Source: Dugong dugon (taxonomy: Eukaryota > Chordata > Mammalia > Sirenia > Dugongidae). Taken from it: a DNA stretch of 64,000 nt. Position 1 is the first letter of the stretch. Every line of letters starts with the position of its first letter. The position numbers were made by a program, and so were the translations under genes. The stretch covers positions 118,291,234 through 118,355,233 of the forward strand of contig CM057462.1 in assembly GCA_030035585.1 (NCBI GenBank), written 5' to 3'. This document shows, piece by piece, positions 11,901 through 23,390 of this stretch. The notes under the pieces are model-generated. The model ran no database searches, was not told the origin of the DNA, and saw only the letters and a list, made by a program, of their open reading frames with translations.

Positions 11901-12804
11901 GTTGGAGAATTGAGGTGTGTCTGAACTCCACCTCATAGGAATCAGCTGTGGACTGATGATGGTGATTCTCATTATTCTCCTGAAGTTAGAAGAGGTCTGA
12001 CACCACTACATTACACACTGCCTCACCCTTGCTTCAGGATCTTCTTTGTCTAAGGAGATTAGTTTCACATTTGTAAAAATACTATATAGGCTAATTCTGG
12101 ATGGGTCAAACAAAACATATGTGCTAGTTGCCAGTTTTTGACCTCTGATAATCAGGAAATAATACACAAAAGTTGTTTCCAGAAGAAAGGAAAGGTTAAT
12201 ACCATAATTTCAAATAGCCTACTGTCAGCTCCATGACCTAAAGGACCAGCGTCTATGGTGATGATAAAATTTCCTTCTCTTGCCTTATTTTTCATTATTA
12301 TGATCTCAGTATCAGCATAAGGCTCATGTTTACAGAATTTTATGAATAGTGAAGTGTTTTCACTTTACCTCTTAGTCTGATTCTCATCCAAATCCTTTGG
12401 GAGTAGGTAGAACAGAGGTTATCATAACCATGTTCGGATGACATAGCTGAGACCAGAGAGGGAAGTCATTTGATCTCTTCATTTTAAAAAGCACTTTTAT
12501 CTGATGAAAATGATGCTTTAAAAAAAGTAGATAACTTGGAAAATACAGAAAAATAAATATAAATGAAAAAACATCTCGTGTTAGTTCACCACACCCAATA
12601 ACTATTAAATTGGAATTCAGCTTTCAACTTCACATGAAGGGTAGCTGCTGCTGGGAAAACATGTTTTTCAATATTTCAACATCATTAGTAGTATTAAAAA
12701 AATATTCTGGTAATATAGAACAATTATCTTATGGTGTGACGTTTTATTATAAACATCAGCATGGCACATACTAGTGTATTTGATCTAGCATGCCTGAAGA
12801 AGAA

Positions 12805-12836
<32 letters not shown>

Positions 12837-14000
12837 CTTATTTTGCAACAGGAATTTCAAAGGCCCCGATAGGGAATGTCATTTCTACCAGGATCTCTGT
12901 GAAATAATATTTAAAAAAATTTTTTTTCTTTAGTTACAGATGAGGTTTACTAATCCAAAAACTTTTTTTTCTTACTATGAACACACTAGTCATCAACCTC
13001 ATAATTACATACCCAAAGATTGTTCAAATAAAAAGGGAACAAAGCTCCTAAACAAAGTTCAATGCACAAGTCAAGACTGCCTGGAGGTATGGAAGTTTTA
13101 TGTCTCTGTTTACCTCAGGATTCAATTAAATAAATGCATATTTAATTTATGAATCACAGTTATATTTGGTCTACATACTACAGGCAGGGAGAAACAAGAA
13201 ATTCTTTCTTAGACAAAATTATTAATGAAAACTGAACATATGACCACAGTTTTGAATAGTTGCCCCCTCCTACCCCCAAATGCAAACATGGCAAGTGCAA
13301 TAAAATAACTGTAAAGCAAAAAAAGCTAACTTTGGGTTCTGGTTCTGGGTATAATGGAGTTAAGTATACTCTACTCTATCTCTCACACTGAACATAATTA
13401 TAAAACATGGACAGAATGCATGCAGCATCTATTTGATGACTCTGAAAAGTAAATTACAGATTGGAGAAGATCAGAATTCAAGTATCACCAAACCAGTGAT
13501 GAGTTTACCTTTTTTCTCTCCAGTATCCCTTGACCTGAAAACAATGTGGCCTGAAATCAAGTGGGCACTGCGGGCAAAAGGGTGAACTCCAGGAGAAGCC
13601 CTCTAGTTCGCTCTCAAAAAGCTGAAAAGGGAGTATAAAAATCCCCACTGGTATTTTTCTTCTCTTTGTCTGTGCTCCAGCCTCCAAACAATCCTGTGGT
13701 GGTGATGGCAGGGACCACAATGGAAGCCTGCAGGAGCCAAAACTCTAAGGAAGGAGAACGTTTCTCTCTGAATAATGGAGCTATTCAGGGTAGGTAAGAG
13801 GGTAGGACAAAATTTCATTGCCTTTTTCTTTCTCTCTCTGTCCTCCTGCCCCTTGGCCCAGGATGTGAGCACAGTCATGGAAGTGTACAGCAGAGTGAGG
13901 CAACTAAAGCCTCAGCTTGCTGGCCAGAGGACAAAAAAAGGCAGCAGCAAGGCTACTGTGTCAATTCATCTCATTGAGGATTTCCCTCATTTTCACTCTC
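11901..14000. other. Intergenic with old repeat scraps
   Basis: Contains a MIR-like stretch near 12330-12490, a run of 26 A at 12811-12836, and a diverged piece at about 13330-13790 that may be old L1 5' DNA. No gene recognised. Confidence 0.4.
12811..12836 (+). repeat. Poly(A) run of 26
   Basis: Uninterrupted A tract, possibly the tail of an old retroposon, though no element was recognised just upstream. Confidence 0.7.
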
Positions 14001-14490
14001 TGCTTTACCAACCATGATGTCCTTTCCTAGCAATTGGTCTTTCCTCATGACATGTCCAAAGTAAATGAGTCGAAGTCTTTCCATCCTCACTTCTAAGGAA
14101 CATTCTAGTTGTATTTCTTCTAAGACTGATTCATTGGTTCTTTTCACAGTCCATAGTGTATTCAGTATTCTTTACAACATCACAGTTCAAAAACATCAGT
14201 TCTTCTTCCGTGTTCCTTTTTCATTACCCAAGTTTCACATGCATATGAGGTGATTGAAAAGACCAAGGCTTGAATCAGACACACCTTAGTCATCAAAGTG
14301 ACTTCTTTGCTTTTGAAAACTTTAAAGAGGTCTTTTGCAACATATTTGCCCAATGTAAAAGTTGTTTGATTTCTTGACTGTTGCTTCCATTGATGTTGAT
14401 TGTTGATCCAAATGGAATAAAATTATTGACTACTTCAGTTTTCTTCTCCATTTATCATGATGTTGTCTATTGGCCCAGTTGTGAGAACTT
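14001..14490 (-). repeat. RTE (BovB-like) LINE fragment, 3' half
   Basis: Antisense copy of RTE sequence: ACCAACCATGATGTCCTTTC, TGACATGTCCAAAGTAAATG, CTTCTAAGGAACATTCTAGT. The same order appears at 36851-37150 and 47885-48140. It ends at TTGGCCCAGTTGTGAG. Diverged, no ORF. Confidence 0.75.
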
Positions 14491-15039
14491 CATAACACAC
14501 AAACACAAAATCTAAAGGCATACAAAATTGAATATTTACTTTTCTCTCATGAGTCTGTAAGTCAGCTATGCTATCAGGCTACCAGTCAGCTTGGCTATAC
14601 ATGCCTCATTCTGTTCCCTGGCTTAGGAAGCAGTAACCACCTGGGGTGAGCTTCTTAAGGCCTAGACTTGGAACTGGCACGTCATTTCTGCCTGCATTGC
14701 GTTTGCCAAAGGAAGTCATGCAGCCAAGTTCAAGGAGGCACACGTTCAACTTTTCCAATCTCTGTGCTTTAAATTTCTAACTGGTTCCTATGGGCTGTCC
14801 TGATTTTAGTCTTCCTCCAACCCTGCTATTCATTCTTGATACAACTTGGTATTCCATTCCCTTGGGCATCTTCTAACCTGCTTCCTTTCCTAATTTGCAA
14901 CTTGTAAGTATTCTCCCCCCTTTTCCATCAGCTAACCTATGCTGTTTCCAGCCCTAAACACACTGGAACCTCAACTGAGTTTCCATATGCTAGTAGGAAT
15001 TCTAGACCAGTTCCTTGCTTCTCTTCCCATATAGAGCTT
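14491..15039. other. Intergenic, probable old LTR piece
   Basis: The 14510-14760 part (TGAGTCTGTAAGTCAGC, AAGGAAGTCATGCAGCCAAG) resembles an old mammalian LTR-type repeat that I cannot name with confidence. The rest is unassigned. Confidence 0.35.
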
Positions 15040-15350
15040 AAAGGAAAAGAACTAACATTTATGAAGATCATACTCAGTGTCAAGCACTAACTCATATATC
15101 ATCTCATTTATTCCTCATAATTTTGAGAAATAGGGCTCACTACCCATACTTCATAGATGAAGAACCTGAGGCTCAAGGAGGGAAAGTAACTCATCCAGGG
15201 TCACAGAGCTGGTAAGTGACTATTAGTGTTGCTATTATTTGGAATCGACTCGATGGCAATGGGTTTGGTTTGGTTGAGGATCCATACCAAAAAAAATACA
15301 CCTGATTCCAAAGCCTAAGCTTTTCCACTCTACACCCCACTCCTTCCCCA
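15040..15350 (-). repeat. MIR SINE interrupted by a SINE tail
   Basis: Antisense MIR: TTCATAGATGAAGAACCTGA, GGTCACAGAGCTGGTAAGTG, then, after an inserted AfroSINE tail (15222-15276, GGAATCGACTCGATGGCAAT), the MIR end GATTCCAAAGCCTAAGCTTT. Confidence 0.7.
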
Positions 15351-16574
15351 AACACCTGGCTATTTTACTCCCTACTCTAGCCATAGACTTAATCCTTTGT
15401 TTATCAAATGATTTGTTGGGTTATAGCTATTATATTTGAGAAATCTAAATAATTTAGTTCATGGTCTTAGAAAAAAATCCAATGAGAAGTCAAACAAAAA
15501 CTTCCAATAGAAGCATTCTTAAAAGGCTTGGTGAAGGAGGCAGGGAGCCAGTGTTGTCTAGGTAGAGATGAATGGGAAGGAATCCGTGCTAGTGGAACAG
15601 CATGAGAAAAGACATAGAGGTAGGAAAGTACAGAACATGCTTGGGAAAAGCAAGGGGTCTGCTTTCACAAGAAAATGGGGATAGCTGCTGGGTAAAGGGA
15701 AGAGGGAGAAAAAGTTTAACATACCATTTGGAGGAACGTCTGAGGCAAAGCTGTTGTATGAAAAGATAGGTGAGTGCTTTTTCCCCCAAATGGAAATAAC
15801 AACAAAGAAACTAGCAGTTACTGCCAAGACCTGTCAAGGCTGAAGGGAAGCAAAGATTTCATTCCATAACATTAATGTTAACAGAAGAATGAGCCAAACT
15901 ATAAACTGATTCTCTAGGTAAACATTCCAAAACTGCTCTTGAAGAAACTTGGAGAGCTTGGCATACTTAAGGACCTGAGAAAATGCAAGAATGAGGTCAG
16001 TTACAGTCCAAGACAAAAAGGCAAAGGGGAATTAGGAAGATGAGTTATAACCGAAAAGGCTATCAATGGAAGAATCCACTAGAAATATCCCTTTGCGAAG
16101 ATGTGGAGCAAATATTCATCAATATCAGCAAGATGAATAACAGCAAGTGCAAAGGCTGAAGTTGAACTCATAATTTAATGAGATTTTTAGAAACACATAA
16201 TGGATTTCTCTTCAAACACTTGAACATCCTAGAAGTATAAAATTACATCCTGTTAATACAATTTTGACATATTTCTATGAACAATTTTACCATAAATTAT
16301 CTCCTTACACCTTTGAGAAAGGTGGTAATTAATGAACCAGTAAATATAGGAAGGATCATTAATGATTTCCCACCTGTGACCCAGAGAAAAAAAAAGAGAA
16401 TGATACTGTTTGTGTCGTTTAAAAGAAAAGCAATGGGTCGAAGTTGCTCACTTGGTTCATTTAATATGTCATTTGAGCACTACAAATTAATTTTTTAAAA
16501 ATATAGATTTGATTTCATTGCAATAGCACAGTGTTCCAAATCTTTGGATTTAATGGGATATCCTTTAATTTGTG
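15351..16574. other. Intergenic, old repeat scraps
   Basis: The 15540-15640 stretch (GGAACAGCATGAGAAAAGAC) resembles an ancient mammalian interspersed repeat also seen near 54700-55090. The rest is unassigned. Confidence 0.4.
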
Positions 16575-16737
16575 GCTCGATCCGTTGCTGTCGAGTCGAT
16601 TCCGACTCATAGTGACCCTATTAGACAGAGGAGAACTGCCCCATAGGGTTTCCAAGGAGCGGCTGGTGGATTCCAACTGCTGACCTTTTGGTTAGCAGCT
16701 GTAGCTCTTAACCACTACACCACTCTGAGGGCTCCAA
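16575..16737 (-). repeat. AfroSINE
   Basis: Antisense copy from GTCGAGTCGATTCCGACTCA through GGTTTCCAAGGAGCGGCTGG to CTCTTAACCACTAC and AGGGCTCC. Confidence 0.9.
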
Positions 16738-16959
16738 TCTGTGGCTAGTGACAGAATTTTGGTGCAGAAAGATGCTTGAGTTAGTTATCATATCTATTTC
16801 CATACAAGATTCTAAACATGGAGCTCGTTCCTGAATTTTAACAATTTTAACAAACTTCTTCCTACCTACATCCATTTGCATGTGCCTGACACTTGACCCT
16901 GAGCACCTATAATCTCCATAACCACCTGACCCTCCCCCACTAAAGTAAGCCCTTCAGGG

Positions 16960-17450
16960 TCTTGTCATAGAATACCCTCTTGCTGGTTGAATACATTCCA
17001 AACTTCCTCAGCCTACAAAGGCCTGCAGGAGGTGGCTTCTGCCTGTCTTTCTGTCCTCACCTTGAATCATTCTCTCCTTCACTCTCCAACCATACCAATC
17101 ACCTTTTTTGTTTCTTAGGCCTGCCAAAGCATTTCCTGCTCAGGGACTTTGCACAAGAATTTCTCTTTGCAGGAAATGCAGGGCTGGCTCTTGCTCACCC
17201 TTCAAGTGTTAGCTCAAATACCACTGCAGCAAGGAGTCTCCTGTCATAGCATGTATCAGAAACTAATTATCTTGCTTATTGATCTTTTTTACTTGGTTAC
17301 TGTCTCCACCACTAGGATGTAAGCTTCATGGGGGCAGGGAAAACAAGCAGAGGTAGAACCCATTTTATCTCCAAGTCTCAGTCAAATATTGACTGATATC
17401 CTCAGGGTATGGCACATGGTCAATAGATGGTGAATGAATAAACGAACTAA
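16960..17450 (+). repeat. L2 LINE 3' end
   Basis: TTCAAGTGTTAGCTCAAATA, CACTAGGATGTAAGCTTCAT and GGGGCAGGGAAAA, ending with TGGTGAATGAATAAACGAA. This is the classic L2 3' terminal order. The 89-codon ORF is a LINE remnant. Confidence 0.8.
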
Positions 17451-17662
17451 AGGTAAGTGAAAAAGGAGTCACATGGGGTAATACTTGTTGTAATATTTGT
17501 TATCGCTTTCCATCTTAGAACTAATGATGGGAGCAAATAATTGTAAAGTTCTTCCAACTGAATAAAAGCCACTAAATAATATCTTCAAAAAGATCATCTT
17601 AAAATTAAAAAAAAAAAAAAAAAGGAGAGGTAAATAAGTCATTGTTTAACATTGGATAATTA

Positions 17663-17693
<31 letters not shown>

Positions 17694-17769
17694 TACCACA
17701 ACAGAGCCAGTTCTATAAAGGTATACCTCTTAAGAAAAAGGTAACTTATCATATATAAAACAGAAAAAA
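17451..17769. other. Intergenic with homopolymer runs
   Basis: Holds an A run near 17605-17622 and a T run of about 22 at 17673-17694, otherwise unassigned AT-rich DNA. Confidence 0.5.
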
Positions 17770-17925
17770 AAACTTTGCCATCAAGTCAATTTTGACTCAC
17801 AGCGACCCTATAGAATAGAGTAGAACTGCCCCATAGGGTTTCCAAGAAGCGGTTGGTGGATTCAAACTGCTGACCTTTTGGTTAGCAGGCAAGCTCTTAA
17901 CCACTGTGCCACCAGGGCTCCTACC
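17770..17925 (-). repeat. AfroSINE
   Basis: Antisense SINE: CATCAAGTCAATTTTGACTC, GGGTTTCCAAGAAGCGGTTG, and CTCTTAACCACTGTGCCACC with AGGGCTCC at the head. Confidence 0.9.
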
Positions 17926-18299
17926 ATGTATATTAAATGCTAAATATTTTTTTAATAATTTGTAAATATAACCACTGTTCTTCTTTATAAAATATTGACA
18001 TTAATAAATCAATTAATGTGCATTTATAAAGAGAATATTTAATAGTTTAATGTCTTTTATGATAATGAGATGTGACTTGATACTACAGAACAGAATGACC
18101 CAGTTGTTACTCTTCCCACTTCAAAAGAAAAATGCTACTCCGATAAGGCTTTAGCTATTAGAGTGTGCAAACTGCTGGAGATATTAAAAATATTTACATT
18201 AATTCATGAGTGGGAGGCCTAATCTCTCTTCTAATTAGTTTTTTCCCCAAGCAACCTGCCAAATGGTCTTCATGAGAATAACTTACATTTGAGTGGTAC
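17926..18299. other. Intergenic, no recognisable feature
   Basis: AT-rich DNA between a SINE and an LTR. Nothing assigned. Confidence 0.4.
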
Positions 18300-18777
18300 C
18301 GTCTTAGTCATCTAGTGCTGCTATAACAGAAATATCATATGTGGATGGCTTTAACAAAGAGAAATTTATTTCCTCACAGTAAAGTAGGCTAAAAGTCCAA
18401 ATTCAGGGCGTCAGCTCCAGGGAAGCCTCTCTCTCTGTCAGCCTTCTCATCAATCTTCCCCCGGAATAGGAGCTTCTCCGCGCAGGGACCCTGTGTCCAG
18501 AGGACAAGCTCTGCTCCTGGCACTGCTTTTTTGGTGGTATGAGGTCCCCTGTCTCTCTGCTTGCTTATCTCTCTTATATCTCAAGAGATTGTCTCAAGAC
18601 ACAATCCAATCTTGTAGATTGAGTCAAGCCTCACTAACACAACTGCCTCCCATCCTCCCTCATTAACGTTACAGAGGCAGGATTTACAACGTACAAGAAA
18701 ATAACACAATACCAGGAATCATGGCCCAGCCAAATTGATACACACATTTTTGGGGGGACATAATTCAATCCACGACA
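18300..18777 (-). repeat. Solo LTR, family A, with 5-bp target duplication
   Basis: Antisense copy from CGTCTTAGTCATCTAGTGCT to ATAATTCAATCCACGACA, flanked by GGTAC (18295-18299) and AGTAC (18778-18782). Same family as the LTR at 8233-8728. No internal ERV genes are next to it, so it is a solo LTR. Confidence 0.85.
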
Positions 18778-18844
18778 AGTACTTTCAATTTTTTTACCAG
18801 AAGAACAGTATTATTATCCCAGCTGGTCTCCTATCTTAGAAATA

Positions 18845-19052
18845 TCGTTATTGTTAGGTGCCGTCAATTAAATTTTTGACTCGTAGTGACCCCGTGCAAT
18901 AGAGTAGAACTTCCCCATAGGGTTTTCTTGGTTGTAATCTTTACAGAAAGAGATTGCCAGGTCTTACTCTCAAGAAGTGTCTGCATAGGTTCCACCGCCA
19001 ATCTTTTTGTTAGGAGCCAAACACTTAATCGTTGTGCCACAAGGCTCCTATT
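18845..19052 (-). repeat. AfroSINE, long variant
   Basis: Antisense: TTGTTAGGTGCCGTCAATTA, GGTTTTCTTGGTTGTAATCT, TTACAGAAAGAGATTGCCAG, ending GTTGTGCCACAAGGCTCC. The internal TTACAGAAGCAGA-type segment marks the long variant. Confidence 0.85.
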
Positions 19053-20151
19053 TTAGGAATAAAGCAGGGCAAATCTTGGCTAGGAATTTACTTTACAACT
19101 GTGAATGCCAAAGATCACTCCAATTTTAGGAAGTTTTCTTCATAAATTAAAAACAGTTCTCTGAACTATCAAGAAAAAATAAAAAATAAAAAAATCTGTT
19201 TTTTAATGGAAGCATTAATATCATAAATCATGGTAGGCAGAGATGGGAAAAGCCATCTCAAATTAGTAAAACACAACACCCAGAGAGCAGAACACTTGAG
19301 CTCACCCTAAAGGGCATCCATCAAGTGCACGTGCTGGTTTGTTATTTTAGGGCTGCTTTTGATAACTAGGGTATTCTAGGGAGAAACGTGTTCCCACTGG
19401 CTGCTATAAATAAAATCTGAATCATTATATCATGTCTTAAAAGGGTTTTATAGAAATGCCAAGCATAAGTTCAAGTATAGCAATTTATGCAAGTACCTCT
19501 CTTAATATATGCCCTGGAATTGTTGCTAAACCAGGTAATAAAGGGGCATTACCACTTTTGTTAAAGCATATTTGTGTGACAGATTAGACCCTGTTTAGGC
19601 ACCTATTTACAGGTCAAAGCCTGCAGGCCTTGAAAGGAGAAAGCTGCGAGTTCACCCAGCCTGGCTTCCAGCTCTCAGGCAGCTGTGCAATCCCACTGAA
19701 CCTGTTTGGCAGCTCAGTCAGTAACTGCTGCAGCTTGCAGATAAGACCCTCTTGGAAAGCCTGATAGCCCTTGTCAAAAAGGAAATGGCAAAGAGCAACT
19801 GAAATTTTCCAGAACATCAAAACAAATTCTCTGATTTGAAAACCTTCTGATACCTAGTCATTACAGGAGGTCTTTGAATACAATTTTCCTTTAGGAAAGG
19901 TAGATGACAAGTTTTTGTTTCTTTAAAAGTAAATCGCTGGCAAATCTCAAACTTATCTTGATCATGAGCAACCATTGTTTGTTTACTTGTTGCATCACTG
20001 CAGCAAAATGAGTCACAATGGCCATAGGAACAAGACTAACATTGGCTTTCAGCAGCTCTTTCAGAAATGGGTTGAAAAGTGCCATAAAAACATGGCTTAA
20101 GTTTCACAACTTCCTTATTGGGTAGGTATTATAGGTCCCATTTTTAACATT
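19053..20151. other. Intergenic, no repeat recognised
   Basis: Appears largely single-copy. A small GC-richer island near 19610-19760 has no clear coding sense. No gene called. Confidence 0.4.
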
Positions 20152-20347
20152 AAACCGATCAGTTACCCTCAAGTCAATTCTGACTCATGGTAACTCCATG
20201 TATGTCTGAGTAGATCTGTGCTTTATAGAGTTTTCAGTGGCTGATTTTTTGGAAGTAGAAAAAATTTTTCTTCTCTGGGTGGACTCAAACCTCCAACTTT
20301 TTGATTGGTAGCCAAAAGCATTAGCCATTTGCACTACCCATTAGCAT
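20152..20347 (-). repeat. Old AfroSINE-like copy
   Basis: Antisense and diverged: CAAGTCAATTCTGACTCATG, TTATAGAGTTTTCAGTGGCT, ACTTTTTGATTGGTAGCC, ending in CATTTGCACTACCCA. More mutated than most copies, so probably older. Confidence 0.65.
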
Positions 20348-21417
20348 GTAAGTTTTCTTGCCTCTGGAGAAGCAGAATTGAGGGAGCAAATGAACACTCT
20401 ACTCACAGCCCATAGTAAAGTGAAGCTTCCAGCCAGAGGAGGAATGGAGCTGCCTAGCGCTCTAGAGCCACTCTGGAATGCTCTGACAGCACAACTGACC
20501 TGAGCCACTGCTCCAAATTAACACGTCCCTCTGAGGATCCGAGAATACCCTGAAATTCCACTGGACCTATACCTTTTGCCTTTTAAAACTCTGGTCACTG
20601 AAGAAAAAATACACTTGTTAAAACTAGATACCAGTAAGTCCCTCAGTGTGAAAGAAAAGTTACTGGAACATAATACTCAAGAAAACCATGAAGATGTTTT
20701 AGTTAGAGAAAGAAGAAAAAGACTGAATGAGTAGACAATGTTAAGAGGGCTGGAATGTCGAAGCCCAAGGGAGTCAGAAATGAGAAAAATGTGGTTTACA
20801 TGTCTAGTTAGGCTGTCTGAAACAGTGCTGTATCTCTCATGTCTAATCAGTGCTGGGTTTATTCTGATAGTGCTTGCAATGCTAGCTGTCCTTTCCCTAT
20901 AAAACCACTTTGTAGTTTAAGGCGTTGAGTTCTTTTCAGGGTTATGGCTCAGCTTTTCTTTTATAAATAGCTTTTCACCTCATTAAAAGAAGATACGTAT
21001 ACATATGAATGGGCTCACAAAAAATAACTGACAACAGTATAAATTCTTTGCGTCACAGCCATAGGGAGACAAAGTACAATGATAAGTTTGTCATAGGGAT
21101 TTGATTACCACAAAGTTCAATCAAATTTAAGGAAGCAGGGCAGAGGAACAAAACCATTAAACAGGAGGACTAACTATGTGGTTGTAAGAATGTGGGCCGT
21201 TGTTTTCTTCTTTATCCCAGGGGAACCAATGTCAAAACATGTTATGAATTGAGCTTTTTCTTTCTCAGTGCTCATATAATCAGATACATATATTCTCTCT
21301 CTCTCCCTCTCTCTGTGTATAATATGCACTTCTCTGCATTTCATCTTTCTCAACTAAACTACCTCATCGAGACCCCTCAAAGACTTGATATAGTCCTAAC
21401 TCATTCTTTTTAATGAC
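20348..21417. other. Intergenic, no recognisable feature
   Basis: Apart from a short CT repeat near 21290-21315, nothing was assigned. Confidence 0.4.
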
Positions 21418-21485
21418 TATAATTTTTCCATTTTTCTAGGGTATGGATGAACCATAATTTATTTAATCATTTTTCTACTTACCTT

Positions 21486-21911
21486 AGTTTCCCAGAGCTG
21501 CCATAACAAAATACCACAAAGTAGGAGGTTTTAAAGAACAGAAATATATTGTCTCACAGTTCAGTAGGCTAGGAATCCAAACAGGGCATTGATACGGCCG
21601 TGCCCTCTCTGTCTGCTCTAGGAGAAGATCCGTCCTTGTCTCTTCCTATTTCTGGTAACCCAGGGCATTTCTTGGCATTCCTTGACTTTTAAATGCATCT
21701 TCACATGGTGTCTGTCTTCCCCCTGTGTGACTCTGTCTCCCTTTCTGTTCTCCCCTTTTATAAGACACCACTCACAAGGGATTAGGACCCACCTTACTCA
21801 GGGTATGACCTCCTAACTTAACTGATAACATCTTTAAAGAAAGATCTCATCTCCAAACAAGGTCACAATCACCGGTACGATCTTTTGGGGGGCACAATTC
21901 AATCCATAACA
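21486..21911 (-). repeat. MaLR-type (MLT1-like) LTR
   Basis: Antisense LTR from TTAGTTTCCCAGAGCTGCCA to GGCACAATTCAATCCATAAC. It contains the reverse complement of the CTTATAAAAG-type promoter patch (CTTTTATAAGACACC). Nested in the old L1. Confidence 0.75.
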
Positions 21912-22648
21912 CTACTGAATGCCTAACGTTTAAGGTTTTTCCCAATGGCAAACAAGGCTGAATGAACATTCTTGTACATACATCCTTGTATGCTGGTGCT
22001 TTTATTTAAATGAAAGAATTATTCTAGGAGTGAGATTGCTGGGGAGAAAAGGGTGTATATTTTTTATTTTAATTTTGCTTTCCCAAATGCTGTAGCAATT
22101 CACCTTTCCAACAGCACAGTGTGAGGATGCCCATTTCCACATATCCCTGAAATCAGTAGCTATTATCCCTCTTTTTTATTTTTGCCAATCTTAAGTCTGT
22201 AAAGGGATATTTCCTTGTTACTTTAATCTGCAGTTCTCTGACTCTTCATGACATTGTGCATCTTTTTCTATATTTAATGACCATCTTGGATTTGCTCTTA
22301 CATGAATTACCTATTTACATCTTTTCTCCATTTTTCTTCTAGGTAATCTTTTTCTTTGCTTTTTGTATAATAAAACTCAATCCTTTATTTTTCCCCCATT
22401 GGAAACATTTTTCCTAATCTATCAGTGTCTGTTGAATTTGTGATATTTTCCCACACTCTCTCTCTATATTTTTTTTGTATTTGGGTAGTTTTCTACCTTT
22501 ACTTTTACTTTTCTGGGTTTCCTGACTTGTATTAAAAAGTCCCTCCAACCTCTAGGGCTAAATGTCCATTGTTACATTTAAATCTCAAATCTCTCTGAAG
22601 TTTGTATTTATATAGTATAAGGCAACGGTCTTACTTTTTATTCTACCT

Positions 22649-23328
22649 TGTCTCAGGCTGGGTTCTCTAGAGAAGCAAAACCAGTGAAGCATATATATAT
22701 AGAAAGAGAGGGAGATTTATATCAAGGAAACAGCTCACACGATTGCAGAGGCTAGAAAGTCCCAAGTTCGTGGATCAGGGTAGAGACCTCTCCCAGTTCA
22801 CACAGCAGCAGAAACTGGTGAACCCAAGGCTGGCAGGTCAGAGAGCAGGGCTCCCGCTCACAGGCTGCGAAGGTTGATGAATTCCAAGATTGGCAGGCAA
22901 GACCACAAGGTTTCTCCTGATTCTCATAGCTACAGGGGCTGGTCAACCCAAGATCAGCAGGTTGGAGAGCAGGACTCTCGCTCACAGGCTGTGAAGATCA
23001 ACAAATCCCAAGATCAACAGATAAGCTGCTAGCTCAAGTCCCAAAAACCAGAGGTGAGACAACAAGAGGCAGCCTCTTGGTCCAGAACAAGCCAAAAACC
23101 TTGGCAAGGAGAGCAGGAAGGAAGTAGCCTGAGGAGAGTGGAGAGATGAAGGCTGAGGGGGTTGTGAGCTGCCACAGGCTCCACCCCTGCTGGTACTGCT
23201 CAGCAGATGCCATCATCAGGATGATAACATATCAAATGTTAACAGGGAAGTGATCATAACATTACACAACTGCCAAAACACACAGAATCATGGCCTAGTC
23301 AAGTTGACACACAATCCTACCCATCACA
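22649..23328 (-). repeat. LTR, family B, with internal repeated units
   Basis: Antisense LTR from TGTCTCAGGCTGGGTTCTCT to CCTACCCATCACA. It shares its order with the LTR at 25421-26018. Inside are repeated units around the phrases GGTGAACCCAAGGCTGGCAG, GAGAGCAGGGCTC and TCACAGGCTG (near 22815 and again near 22930). The target duplication is not clean. The 77- and 60-codon ORFs inside are chance. Confidence 0.75.
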
Positions 23329-23390
23329 CATATGTATAGCCAAGCATTTGTGAGCAATCTATGTTAAATAAATCATCCTTAACCACTGAT